Source: Cryomorphaceae bacterium
GTDB lineage: Bacteria; Bacteroidota; Bacteroidia; Flavobacteriales; Schleiferiaceae
Assembly (NCBI GenBank): GCA_002685435.1
Contig: NYXD01000140.1
Coordinates: forward strand, 1 to 5,784
Direction of reading: 5' to 3'
Length of the DNA stretch: 5,784 nt
Of this stretch, positions 1-5,379 are shown piece after piece; position 1 is the stretch's first letter; the number at the start of each line of letters is the position of its first letter. The notes beneath the pieces were generated by a model. The model made no database searches. It was given only the letters and a program-made list of their open reading frames with translations, and had not been told where the DNA came from. The position numbers and the translations under genes are program-made.

Positions 1-176
1 AAGGCAAGGCAGTTGTAGGAAAGTTAAACGTAGATACAGACGGTGCCGTTGCACAGCAGTTCGGTGTACGTAACATCCCAACGCTATTGGTTTTCAAAAA
101 CGGTGAGATCGTAGATAAGCAAGTAGGAGCAACAAGCAAGCAAGTACTTGCGGCGAAGCTTGATGGCGCGATGTAA
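1..176 (+). CDS. trxA: thioredoxin, C-terminal part (5' end outside window)
   Basis: This is the last 57 residues of a thioredoxin, read in the frame beginning at base 3 and stopping at TAA 174-176. Thioredoxin is a cytoplasmic dithiol-disulfide oxidoreductase that reduces protein disulfides and is recharged by thioredoxin reductase. The visible part has the family's second half in order: a beta-strand with KLNVDTD, the helix AVAQQFGV, the cis-proline loop RNIPTLLVFKNGE (Pro faces the active site in the fold), then the closing helix ending in AAKLDGAM. The CGPC active site would lie about 30-40 residues before the window, so redox activity cannot be confirmed here. A strong terminator begins 24 nt after the stop, so the gene ends its transcript and is not linked to the sugar genes downstream. 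It is unlikely to be a larger thioredoxin-like fusion, because the C-terminus stops where ordinary single-domain thioredoxins stop. Confidence 0.92.
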   Translation, partial: GKAVVGKLNVDTDGAVAQQFGVRNIPTLLVFKNGEIVDKQVGATSKQVLAAKLDGAM

Positions 177-197
177 GTAACCGCAAAGCAAAATTTC

Positions 198-234
198 AAA
201 AGCCCCCAATCTGAGAAGATTGGGGGCTTTTTTT
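198..234 (+). terminator. intrinsic terminator after thioredoxin gene
   Basis: Bases 201-212 (AGCCCCCAATCT) pair perfectly with 217-228 (AGATTGGGGGCT) around a GAGA tetraloop (213-216, GNRA type). The stem includes five consecutive G-C pairs and is followed at once by seven T (228-234). The flanking AAA (198-200) can extend the stem into the T run. It lies 24 nt after the thioredoxin stop. On the opposite strand the stem is followed by only four T, so it could act weakly in both directions, but no minus-strand gene ends near it. Confidence 0.93.
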
Positions 235-413
235 GTTCGCAACTTTTAGTTCTTTACAAAAATTGACTTTTAGGATATGGCGTGCCAATTTGAATAGAAA
301 CCTCAAAAAACGCACGCTATGAAAGCAATTAAGTATATCGGGAAGTGTAGGCTTGTATTTTATCCGATTGGTTGACGGGGAGAGAATAGCTCAATTGCGC
401 TGGCTCAAGCTGG

Positions 414-438
414 ATTAGTTAATATTTTTTAACCTAAT
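414..438. repeat. imperfect A/T-rich inverted repeat upstream of the sugar operon
   Basis: ATTAGTTAA (414-422) is the inverted match of TTAACCTAAT (429-438) with one unpaired C at 433, giving nine pairs around a TATTTT loop (423-428). It sits 29 nt before the first likely start codon and is not followed by a T run, so it does not look like a terminator. It could be an operator half-site pair, a leader hairpin, or chance in A/T-rich DNA. It is the only notable structure in the 235-467 stretch besides the weak promoter-like element. Confidence 0.3.
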
Positions 439-448
439 GGATTCGCCC

Positions 449-455
449 TATTTTG
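449..455 (+). promoter_or_regulatory. weak Bacteroidota-type -7-like element before wbpE
   Basis: TATTTTG is one T short of the Bacteroidota primary-sigma -7 consensus TAnnTTTG. It lies 12 nt before ATG 468 and 18 nt before ATG 474, so transcription would begin almost at the start codon. I cannot find a convincing TTG element about 19-21 nt upstream, which weakens the call. A promoter is expected somewhere in 235-467, because the preceding gene ends in a strong terminator. Confidence 0.22.
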
Positions 456-467
456 CAGTATAATTCT

Positions 468-1592
468 ATGACGATGTCTAAGTCAATTCCAATGGTAGAT
501 TTACCCAAAATCCATGCGCCTTATCAAAGCGATTTGGATAAAGCTGTCCTCTCTGTAGTGCACAGTGGAGGCTACATTGGAGGAACCGTAGTAAAAGATT
601 TTGAAGCGAGAGCTGCATCCTACTTAGGCGCTCCTACAGTCGGTGTTGGTAACGGTACAGACGCACTTCTAATAGCCCTTATGGCTCTTGATGTTCAGTC
701 TGGTGATGAGGTGATTGTTCCTGCCTTTACCTATGCTGCAAGCGCTGAAGTTATTGGGCTGTTAGGGGCCGTAGCGGTTTGGTGTGATGTCAACGAATCA
801 ACTTTTACTATCGATCCGGATTCGGTCAAATCTGTACTTTCTGATAAAACTGCCGCAATTATAGCGGTGCATCTTTATGGACAATGTGCGGATATTGAGG
901 CGTTAGAAAATTTAGCTCCTAACATTCCTATTGTGGAGGATACGGCTCAAGCATTTGGGGCAGTTTTCACTACCGGTAAATATGCTGGTCGTTATGCAGG
1001 TACCGTGGGGTCTTTTGGGACATTTAGTTTCTTTCCGACGAAAAACCTGGGTGCGCTTGGGGATGGAGGTGCAATTGCTAGTACGAATGCTTCGTTGCTT
1101 GCAAAAGCAAAATCCATTGCAAGTCACGGACAACGCAAAAAATACCATCACGATCAGTTAGGTGTGAATTCAAGGTTAGATCCTATCCAAGCTGCAGCGC
1201 TCACGGTAAAATTGAATTACCTACCGCAAGCATTAACCGCCAAAATTAGAATTGCGGAAAAGTATTTGAGTGCTTTTGAATCTTTGAATCAAATTGTACT
1301 TCCTTTAACGGCATCTTTTTCGAACCACACTTACCACCAATTTACGCTTCGCGTTCCCGACGGAAAACGTGACGGTTTTGCTTCATTTATGAATGAACGT
1401 GGTGTTGCCACAATGATTTATTACCCCATTCCATTACACAAACAAAAGGCTTACGCACATTTTGAGCCGAGAACTTCGCTATTTGTAAGCGAAAGTTTAT
1501 CAAACTGCGTTATTAGTATTCCTGTGCACGAGGCGCTCGAACCCAGCGAAGTTCTTGAGATTCAGGCTGCCATAAAAACCTACTTTTCTTAA
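468..1592 (+). CDS. wbpE: DegT/DnrJ/EryC1/StrS-family PLP aminotransferase, WbpE/WlbC type (UDP-sugar C3 aminotransferase)
   Basis: This is a PLP-dependent sugar aminotransferase of about 374 residues, the usual length for the family. It probably transfers an amino group from glutamate to C3 of UDP-2-acetamido-3-keto-glucuronate. Counting from ATG 468, visible motifs are NGTDA (62-66, phosphate binding), EDTAQAFGA (157-165, with Asp158 facing the pyridine nitrogen) and the catalytic lysine Lys192 in FSFFPTKNLGALGDGG (codon at 1041). HGQRKKYHH (220-228), GVNSRLDPIQAA (232-243) and YYPIPLHKQ (318-326) follow. The HGQ..(K/R)YHH and GVNSRLD blocks are typical of WbpE/WlbC. The function is reinforced by the acetyltransferase and epimerase genes that follow after 2 nt and then 1 nt. 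The start is uncertain: ATG 468, ATG 474 and ATG 492 are all in frame, and TTG 453 is less likely. Family members begin a few residues before the (I)xxxDL block, which favours 468 or 474. Confidence 0.9.
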   Translation: MTMSKSIPMVDLPKIHAPYQSDLDKAVLSVVHSGGYIGGTVVKDFEARAASYLGAPTVGVGNGTDALLIALMALDVQSGDEVIVPAFTYAASAEVIGLLGAVAVWCDVNESTFTIDPDSVKSVLSDKTAAIIAVHLYGQCADIEALENLAPNIPIVEDTAQAFGAVFTTGKYAGRYAGTVGSFGTFSFFPTKNLGALGDGGAIASTNASLLAKAKSIASHGQRKKYHHDQLGVNSRLDPIQAAALTVKLNYLPQALTAKIRIAEKYLSAFESLNQIVLPLTASFSNHTYHQFTLRVPDGKRDGFASFMNERGVATMIYYPIPLHKQKAYAHFEPRTSLFVSESLSNCVISIPVHEALEPSEVLEIQAAIKTYFS

Positions 1593-1594
1593 TT

Positions 1595-2170
1595 ATGGGT
1601 GATTTTTTTGTACATGAAACAGCCGTTGTTGATACCGATGTCCAAATAGGTATAGGCTCTAAGATTTGGCATTTTAGCCACATTATGTCGCATTGTTCGC
1701 TAGGTGATAATTGTATACTCGGCCAAAACGTATTTCTAGGCGACTCGGTCAAAGTCGGTACAGGAGTTAAAATCCAGAATAACGTTAGTGTGTATAGTGG
1801 CGTTGAGATTGAGGATGATGTTTTTTTGGGTCCTTCCATGGTTTTTACCAATGTCAATGCGCCACGCAGTTTTATTGAGCAAAAGAATTACGCAAGAACT
1901 CTAGTTAAAAAGGGTGCTTCTATCGGAGCCAATGCTACGATAGTATGTGGAAACACGATCGGTGCTTATGCGTTTATTGGAGCAGGTTCTGTGGTCACTC
2001 ATGAGGTACCTGATTTTGCTTTTATTTACGGTGTACCAGCCAAACAACAGGGTTGGATTAGTAAGGCAGGTTCACGCTTAAAGTTTACTAACGGAACCAC
2101 TGCAACTTGTGAGACGACAGGTGAGAAATACGAACTACGCGATGGGGTAGTCGCTTCAATTTCTCAATAA
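1595..2170 (+). CDS. wbpD: UDP-2-acetamido-3-amino-2,3-dideoxy-glucuronate N-acetyltransferase, WbpD/WlbB type
   Basis: This 191-residue left-handed beta-helix acyltransferase probably acetylates the 3-amino group made by the preceding enzyme, using acetyl-CoA, to give UDP-2,3-diacetamido-2,3-dideoxy-glucuronate. Hexapeptide-repeat strands run from about residue 8 to 80 (VDTDVQIGIGSKIWHFSHI, CILGQNVFLGD, VKIQNNVSVYSGV, IEDDVFLGPS) and again from 103 to 136 (VKKGASIGANATIVCG, IGAYAFIGAGSVVTHEVPD). Between them is the loop VFTNVNAPRS (83-92), characteristic of WbpD/WlbB, whose Asn is placed near the substrate in that family. GVPAKQQGWISKAGSRL (146-162) and a short tail with CETTGEKYEL follow, also as in WbpD proteins. 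Functional enzymes of this fold are trimers with active sites between subunits. The start ATG lies 2 nt after the aminotransferase stop, so the two are almost certainly co-transcribed and probably translationally coupled. There is no Shine-Dalgarno sequence. Confidence 0.92.
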   Translation: MGDFFVHETAVVDTDVQIGIGSKIWHFSHIMSHCSLGDNCILGQNVFLGDSVKVGTGVKIQNNVSVYSGVEIEDDVFLGPSMVFTNVNAPRSFIEQKNYARTLVKKGASIGANATIVCGNTIGAYAFIGAGSVVTHEVPDFAFIYGVPAKQQGWISKAGSRLKFTNGTTATCETTGEKYELRDGVVASISQ

Positions 2171-2171
2171 T

Positions 2172-3242
2172 ATGAAGGTCATCACTATTGTTGGTGCGCG
2201 TCCCCAATTCATTAAAAGTGCTCCAGTCAGTAAGGTCTTACAATCAAATGGTTTTAGGGAGTATGTGATACATACAGGGCAGCATTACGATGCTGAGATG
2301 AGTACCGTTTTTTTCAAAGAAATGGGTCTTCCAAAACCGTATGCCATTTTAAATTGTGGCAATCTCAAGAGAGATGAGATGCTCTCCAGGATGAAGGAGG
2401 CATTGAAACCTTTATTTGATTCTATTCAGCCAGATATCGCACTTGTTTATGGCGATACGAATTCAACTTTGGCAGGAGCGCGTATGGCACAGGAATGCAA
2501 CGTTCCGCTGGTTCACATTGAGGCAGGTTTGCGTTCCTATAATGATGAGATGCCCGAGGAACACAATAGAATTGAGTCTGACCACATTGCAAAATGGTTA
2601 TTCACACCGACGCAACAAGCCACAGAAAATTTGAAACGTGAGGGTTTCAAGGGGCGTGTTATTGAACAAGTTGGAGATGTGATGCTAGATGCGTTGCAAA
2701 TGTTTCAGTCTAGCGCTGTACACACTGAAAAAATGGGACCAATTTCATTTTTTCACAGGCCATTTGCTTTGGCTACAATGCACCGCTTTGAAAACATAAG
2801 TAGTCCGGAGCGACTGGCTTTCCTGGTAGATCAGTTAAATACATTTAACGATACGGTAATGCCTGTTTGGATGCCATTACATCCCGCGACTGCAGTTCGC
2901 TTAAAAGACTTTGGTTTGAACTTATCCGTTCATATTGCTCCACCTGTAGGTTATCTTGAAATGCTTTGGGCGCTCAAACAAGCAGCGTTGGTATTAACTG
3001 ATAGTGGGGGACTTCAGAAGGAGGCCTATTACTCCGATAAGCCTTCAGTTACACTCAGGGGAGAAACGGAATGGGTCGAATTAATTCAAATGGGTGCGAG
3101 TGTACTTTATGATCCTTCTGAAAATCAACCCCTAGTGCCAATAGCACTGAATATGCTTTCAAGTTTTAAGCCAGGGACGAAAGCACCTTATGGTGATGGA
3201 AAGGCTAGTCAAAAGATTATCCACGCTCTAGGCCTAGCCTAG
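2172..3242 (+). CDS. wbpI: non-hydrolysing UDP-GlcNAc 2-epimerase family, WbpI/WlbD type (UDP-GlcNAc3NAcA 2-epimerase)
   Basis: This 356-residue GT-B-fold epimerase has full family length. Motifs in order: GARPQFIK (8-15), HTGQHYD (34-40), YGDTNST (93-99), HIEAGLRS (115-122), MPEEHNR (127-133), ATMHRFEN (201-208), TDSGGLQKEA (276-285) and RGETEWVEL (296-304). Asp95, Glu117, Glu130 and His204 correspond to the catalytic and substrate-binding residues known from WecB-type epimerases. The GARPQ opening, rather than the GTRPE of UDP-GlcNAc 2-epimerase WecB, and the position after wbpE-wbpD point to inversion at C2 of UDP-2,3-diacetamido-2,3-dideoxy-glucuronate, giving the mannuronate epimer. A WecB-like role making UDP-ManNAc is the main alternative. 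The ATG lies 1 nt after the acetyltransferase stop. The final 9 nt, including the stop, overlap the end of the convergent esterase gene. Confidence 0.88.
   Translation: MKVITIVGARPQFIKSAPVSKVLQSNGFREYVIHTGQHYDAEMSTVFFKEMGLPKPYAILNCGNLKRDEMLSRMKEALKPLFDSIQPDIALVYGDTNSTLAGARMAQECNVPLVHIEAGLRSYNDEMPEEHNRIESDHIAKWLFTPTQQATENLKREGFKGRVIEQVGDVMLDALQMFQSSAVHTEKMGPISFFHRPFALATMHRFENISSPERLAFLVDQLNTFNDTVMPVWMPLHPATAVRLKDFGLNLSVHIAPPVGYLEMLWALKQAALVLTDSGGLQKEAYYSDKPSVTLRGETEWVELIQMGASVLYDPSENQPLVPIALNMLSSFKPGTKAPYGDGKASQKIIHALGLA
3228..3242. repeat. CTAG-rich palindrome at the convergent stop codons
   Basis: CTAGGCCTAG (3228-3237) is a perfect 10-bp palindrome, followed by CCTAG (3238-3242), so CTAG occurs three times in 15 bases. 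One CTAG supplies the minus-strand stop (TAG, 3236-3234) and the last supplies the plus-strand stop (TAG, 3240-3242). The palindrome has no T tract and no loop, so it is not a normal intrinsic terminator. It may simply reflect how two convergent reading frames came to share their ends. Confidence 0.5.
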
Positions 3243-3848
3243 TATTTTATTTAAGAATTCCTGCAATTTCACGATACAGGGCATATTTAGATTGTGTCCC
3301 ATTGCATATTCGTAGAAATTGTAATTGGGATTAGTGGCCAACAATTTAGACGTGGCTTTTGCCCATTCGAATGGAATGACCGGGTCTTCTGTCCCATGCG
3401 ACTGAAATACCGGTATTTTAGATTCAAAACAAGAGAGCAAATGGTGCCATTCGGGTAGGGCATAACCGCTTAAGAAGACATAGCCATCCGCTTTAAATCC
3501 GCCAGTGTATACTGCGGTTGAAAGTATAGCGCCTTGCGAAAATCCCCCTATAACCAACCGTCCACTAATTTGATTCGATGCAGTCCATTCAGCGATAGCA
3601 TCTAACACGAGTATCTTCGCAGACGATACTTCTTCGCTGTTAATGATTTTAGCTCCATTATTCCAATCAATCGGATACCAAGCATATCCGCCCATACCCA
3701 TGGCGATTGGGGCCTGAAAGCAAACGAGATTTATTCCCTTGAAGTAGGGATGAAGACCGAAAAGATCTTCTTTATTGCTACCGTAGCCATGCAATAAGAC
3801 CAGGGTTGGAGAGGTAGCCGATTCGATGTGATCGATATATTCTAACAT
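3234..3848 (-). CDS. small alpha/beta-hydrolase, phospholipase/carboxylesterase (YpfH/EstB-like) family
   Basis: This is a compact cytoplasmic serine hydrolase of 204 residues with no signal peptide, the usual size for the carboxylesterase/lysophospholipase family. The oxyanion-hole strand is LVLLHGYGSNKEDL (16-29). The nucleophile elbow GGFSQGA (101-107) gives Ser104, Asp155 lies in HGTEDPVIPF (151-160), and His185 in AMGHNLN (182-188), so the Ser-Asp-His triad is complete. The lid or acyl-pocket segment FQAPIAMGMGGYAWYPIDW (44-62) is typical of the family. Substrates are probably short acyl esters, thioesters or lysophospholipids; the sequence does not decide. ATG 3848 is chosen because it overlaps the TAA of the upstream DUF2452 gene as TAATG, a classic coupling arrangement. 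A longer frame would need TTG 3866. The 3' end overlaps the convergent epimerase gene by 9 nt. Confidence 0.87.
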   Translation of the reverse strand: MLEYIDHIESATSPTLVLLHGYGSNKEDLFGLHPYFKGINLVCFQAPIAMGMGGYAWYPIDWNNGAKIINSEEVSSAKILVLDAIAEWTASNQISGRLVIGGFSQGAILSTAVYTGGFKADGYVFLSGYALPEWHHLLSCFESKIPVFQSHGTEDPVIPFEWAKATSKLLATNPNYNFYEYAMGHNLNMPCIVKLQEFLNKILG

Positions 3849-4279
3849 TATTCGATAATGTCCCAAGTATGATCGGCCAATAATAAGACCTTATTTAAGA
3901 AGTCGTAAGGACAACTGCGCCATTCATGTGGAGCAATCATACTGAGGACGTTACTTTCGTCATCTTTCTTGTAGAGGTAATACGTATGATTAATTTCCGG
4001 CTTGAAGCCCATGTGTGCTGAATAAATTTGCTCGCTCAAGGCCTTTCTCGCTTGAATCTTTCCGGCTTGTTGGGCCAATAACTCGATCTGTTGACGGATT
4101 TGATCGAGCTGCATGTCCGTCTGCATTTCCATCGCATTTACATCCAGACTCTTGTTTTTTAGCGTATCAACAGCTTGAAACGCGGGTGCAGAAACAGAGG
4201 AGCCGTACGGCAGTAAATTCGCATTTTCGGCGATTTTTTCGGGATCAATAGGATTAAATGTTCTCTTCTCTTCTGACAT
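3848..4279 (-). CDS. DUF2452 family protein of unknown function (C1orf50-like)
   Basis: This 143-residue soluble protein resembles the DUF2452 family, which has members in Bacteroidota and in animals (human C1orf50). No reaction is assigned to it. The N-terminal 45 residues are polar and probably loosely ordered (FNPIDPEKIAENANLLPYGS). A long, Gln-rich amphipathic helix follows at about 47-88 (MQLDQIRQQIELLAQQAGKI), possibly a coiled coil. A compact C-terminal part with aromatic landmarks closes the protein: HTYYLYKKDD (98-107), LSMIAPHEW (112-120), CPYDFLN (123-129) and LADHTWDI (134-141). The family assignment rests on this YYLY...IAPxEW...DHTW pattern, recalled and not searched. There is no signal peptide or membrane segment. 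It starts 3 nt after the DUF429 stop, and its own TAA overlaps the esterase ATG, so it is the middle of a tightly coupled set. Confidence 0.78.
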   Translation of the reverse strand: MSEEKRTFNPIDPEKIAENANLLPYGSSVSAPAFQAVDTLKNKSLDVNAMEMQTDMQLDQIRQQIELLAQQAGKIQARKALSEQIYSAHMGFKPEINHTYYLYKKDDESNVLSMIAPHEWRSCPYDFLNKVLLLADHTWDIIE

Positions 4280-4282
4280 GTC

Positions 4283-4873
4283 TCAAAAATAAATGATTCC
4301 TTCTAAAGGATCTCCAATGGCTTCTGCCGTTCCGTTTTTGTGCTTTAAACATGCTAACAAGGCCATTAATGCATCCCATTGGTGCCAATTCTTAACGGGG
4401 TCATCCAGCTGGGCATTATTTAGAAAGTCTACAAAATTCAACTCTTCGAGATAAGCATCATCCTTTTTATACCGTTTCATATCCAATCCTAAAGTGCTAC
4501 AAACCATTTTAGGGTAGGTTTCAATGACTGATTCTATTTCTAGTGCTTTCAGTTTTGCCGACAATTGCATGGCGCGTGCGGTCAAGCCCCCTAAGAACAT
4601 AGGGCTCATTGCGCCTGCAACTCGATCACACTCTCTGTAGTGGTAGTTATTGAATGAAGCCGGATCGATAAAGACTCCAGGTATACTTAAAGGGGCGTCG
4701 ATAGCAATATGTTTAGGTTTCAAGTCTTTTATCAAATCAAGAAGCCAAGCATCCGCATCTTTACCCTTTGTACTTTGATAGACCTGCACTACACCCTGAG
4801 AGGAGTAGCCTGCTGCTGCCGTAAAACCTGAGGTTTTACTTCCGTAATCTATGCCTAATGCAACTATTTCCAC
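4283..4873 (-). CDS. DUF429 family protein, predicted RNase H-fold nuclease
   Basis: This 196-residue cytoplasmic protein fits DUF429, a family predicted to have an RNase H-like nuclease fold but with no settled substrate. It shows the opening strand ALGIDYGSKTSGF (5-17, Asp9), a second acidic strand HIAIDAPLSIP (55-65, Asp59) and the block YRECDRVAGAMSPMFLGG (79-96). IETYPKM (117-123, Glu118) and HQWDALMALLAC (164-175, Asp167) follow, and the end is GDPLEGIIYF (187-196). Asp9, Asp59, Glu118 and Asp167 are the likely metal-binding acidic set; this is inferred from fold position. The only plausible start is GTG 4873, because no in-frame ATG occurs before the conserved opening strand. That start lies inside the SRPBCC gene and overlaps its end by 10 nt. 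This favours translational coupling and perhaps lower expression than the gene before it. Confidence 0.85.
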   Translation of the reverse strand: MEIVALGIDYGSKTSGFTAAAGYSSQGVVQVYQSTKGKDADAWLLDLIKDLKPKHIAIDAPLSIPGVFIDPASFNNYHYRECDRVAGAMSPMFLGGLTARAMQLSAKLKALEIESVIETYPKMVCSTLGLDMKRYKKDDAYLEELNFVDFLNNAQLDDPVKNWHQWDALMALLACLKHKNGTAEAIGDPLEGIIYF

Positions 4874-5322
4874 TTGCCGAACAGCTCTTCAGTTTTCTGA
4901 AAACGATAATTAAATATTTCCTCTAGTTTGGGACGTACGATGATGGGGTGGGCAATTTTACCTAAAATTCCAAAGGGTACTTTGTAATTTACACGATCCA
5001 GCATTTCCACTCCGCCCTCGATTGCTTTAAAGTGGTGTTCATGATGCCATATATTGTATGGGCCTACCCGTTGATCGTCAACAAAATAGGTTGGAGCTTC
5101 GACATGAGTAATCTCTGTAGTCCAGTGCATCTTAATACCTAAAAGTGGACTCACTTTATAGTGAATGAATAACCCTGGATACATTTCATCTGGTGTTTCA
5201 GATAGAATATTGAAACCCATGTAATCCGGTGTAATAGCGGCTAAATTCTCTGGCGATTGGAAAAACTTCCATGCCTCTTCAACACTTATAGGCAAGCGTT
5301 GGGTGCGTTCTAGGGTGTACAT
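4864..5322 (-). CDS. SRPBCC (START/Bet v1-like) ligand-binding protein, COG4276 type
   Basis: This single-domain SRPBCC protein of 152 residues should form a helix-grip fold with a deep hydrophobic pocket. Visible elements are the first strand MYTLERTQRLPIS, the helix VEEAWKFFQSPENLAAITP (14-32) and the strand YKVSPLLGIKMHWTTEITHV (45-64). Next come VDDQRVGPYNIWHHEHHF (71-88), with three His in a row of aromatic and acidic residues, VNYKVPFGILGKIAH (101-115), and the C-terminal helix LEEIFNYRFQKTEELFGK (123-140 and on). Relatives are often labelled 'cell division inhibitor', but that label is not supported by a known reaction. The ligand is unknown. ATG 5322 is preferred because family members begin about there; a GTG at 5349 would add nine residues. 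The end overlaps the DUF429 start by 10 nt. There is no signal peptide, so it should be cytoplasmic. Confidence 0.83.
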   Translation of the reverse strand: MYTLERTQRLPISVEEAWKFFQSPENLAAITPDYMGFNILSETPDEMYPGLFIHYKVSPLLGIKMHWTTEITHVEAPTYFVDDQRVGPYNIWHHEHHFKAIEGGVEMLDRVNYKVPFGILGKIAHPIIVRPKLEEIFNYRFQKTEELFGKWK

Positions 5323-5379
5323 TTGGCGTTGCTTTAATTCAGCTAACACCTGAGATACCTATAAGTTCAAGGCTTATCC

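Noticed and set aside
319..375. An 18-codon frame with ATG (MKAIKYIG...) in the leader of the sugar operon.
   Set aside because: Too short, with no recognisable product and no initiation signal. Any 230-nt stretch can hold such a frame; a leader peptide is possible but unsupported.
459..464. TATAAT, an exact match to the E. coli -10 box.
   Set aside because: It lies within 15 nt of the likely start codons, has no -35 partner at the right distance, and the apparent phylum uses a different -7 consensus.
453..467. TTG 453 as the start of the aminotransferase.
   Set aside because: ATG codons at 468 and 474 fit the family N-terminus better, and the extra residues MQYNS resemble nothing in the family.
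912..1161. Overlapping open frames on both strands inside the aminotransferase gene (912-1151 minus, 931-1161 plus).
   Set aside because: They lie wholly within a gene with complete family motifs, and their translations show no recognisable domain.
1513..1857. Minus-strand open frame opposite the aminotransferase and acetyltransferase junction.
   Set aside because: It spans two real plus-strand genes and its translation is Ser/Thr/Pro-rich, typical of antisense shadow frames.
2416..2634. Plus-strand frame of 72 codons inside the epimerase gene.
   Set aside because: It covers the catalytic YGDTNST and HIEAGLRS region in another frame, and its own product has no family features.
3849..3866. 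TTG 3866 as a longer start for the esterase.
   Set aside because: ATG 3848 overlaps the upstream stop as TAATG and gives the normal family N-terminus.
4015..4251. Plus-strand frame opposite the DUF2452 gene.
   Set aside because: The minus-strand gene has matching family landmarks and tight coupling with both neighbours; the plus-strand product is unrecognisable.
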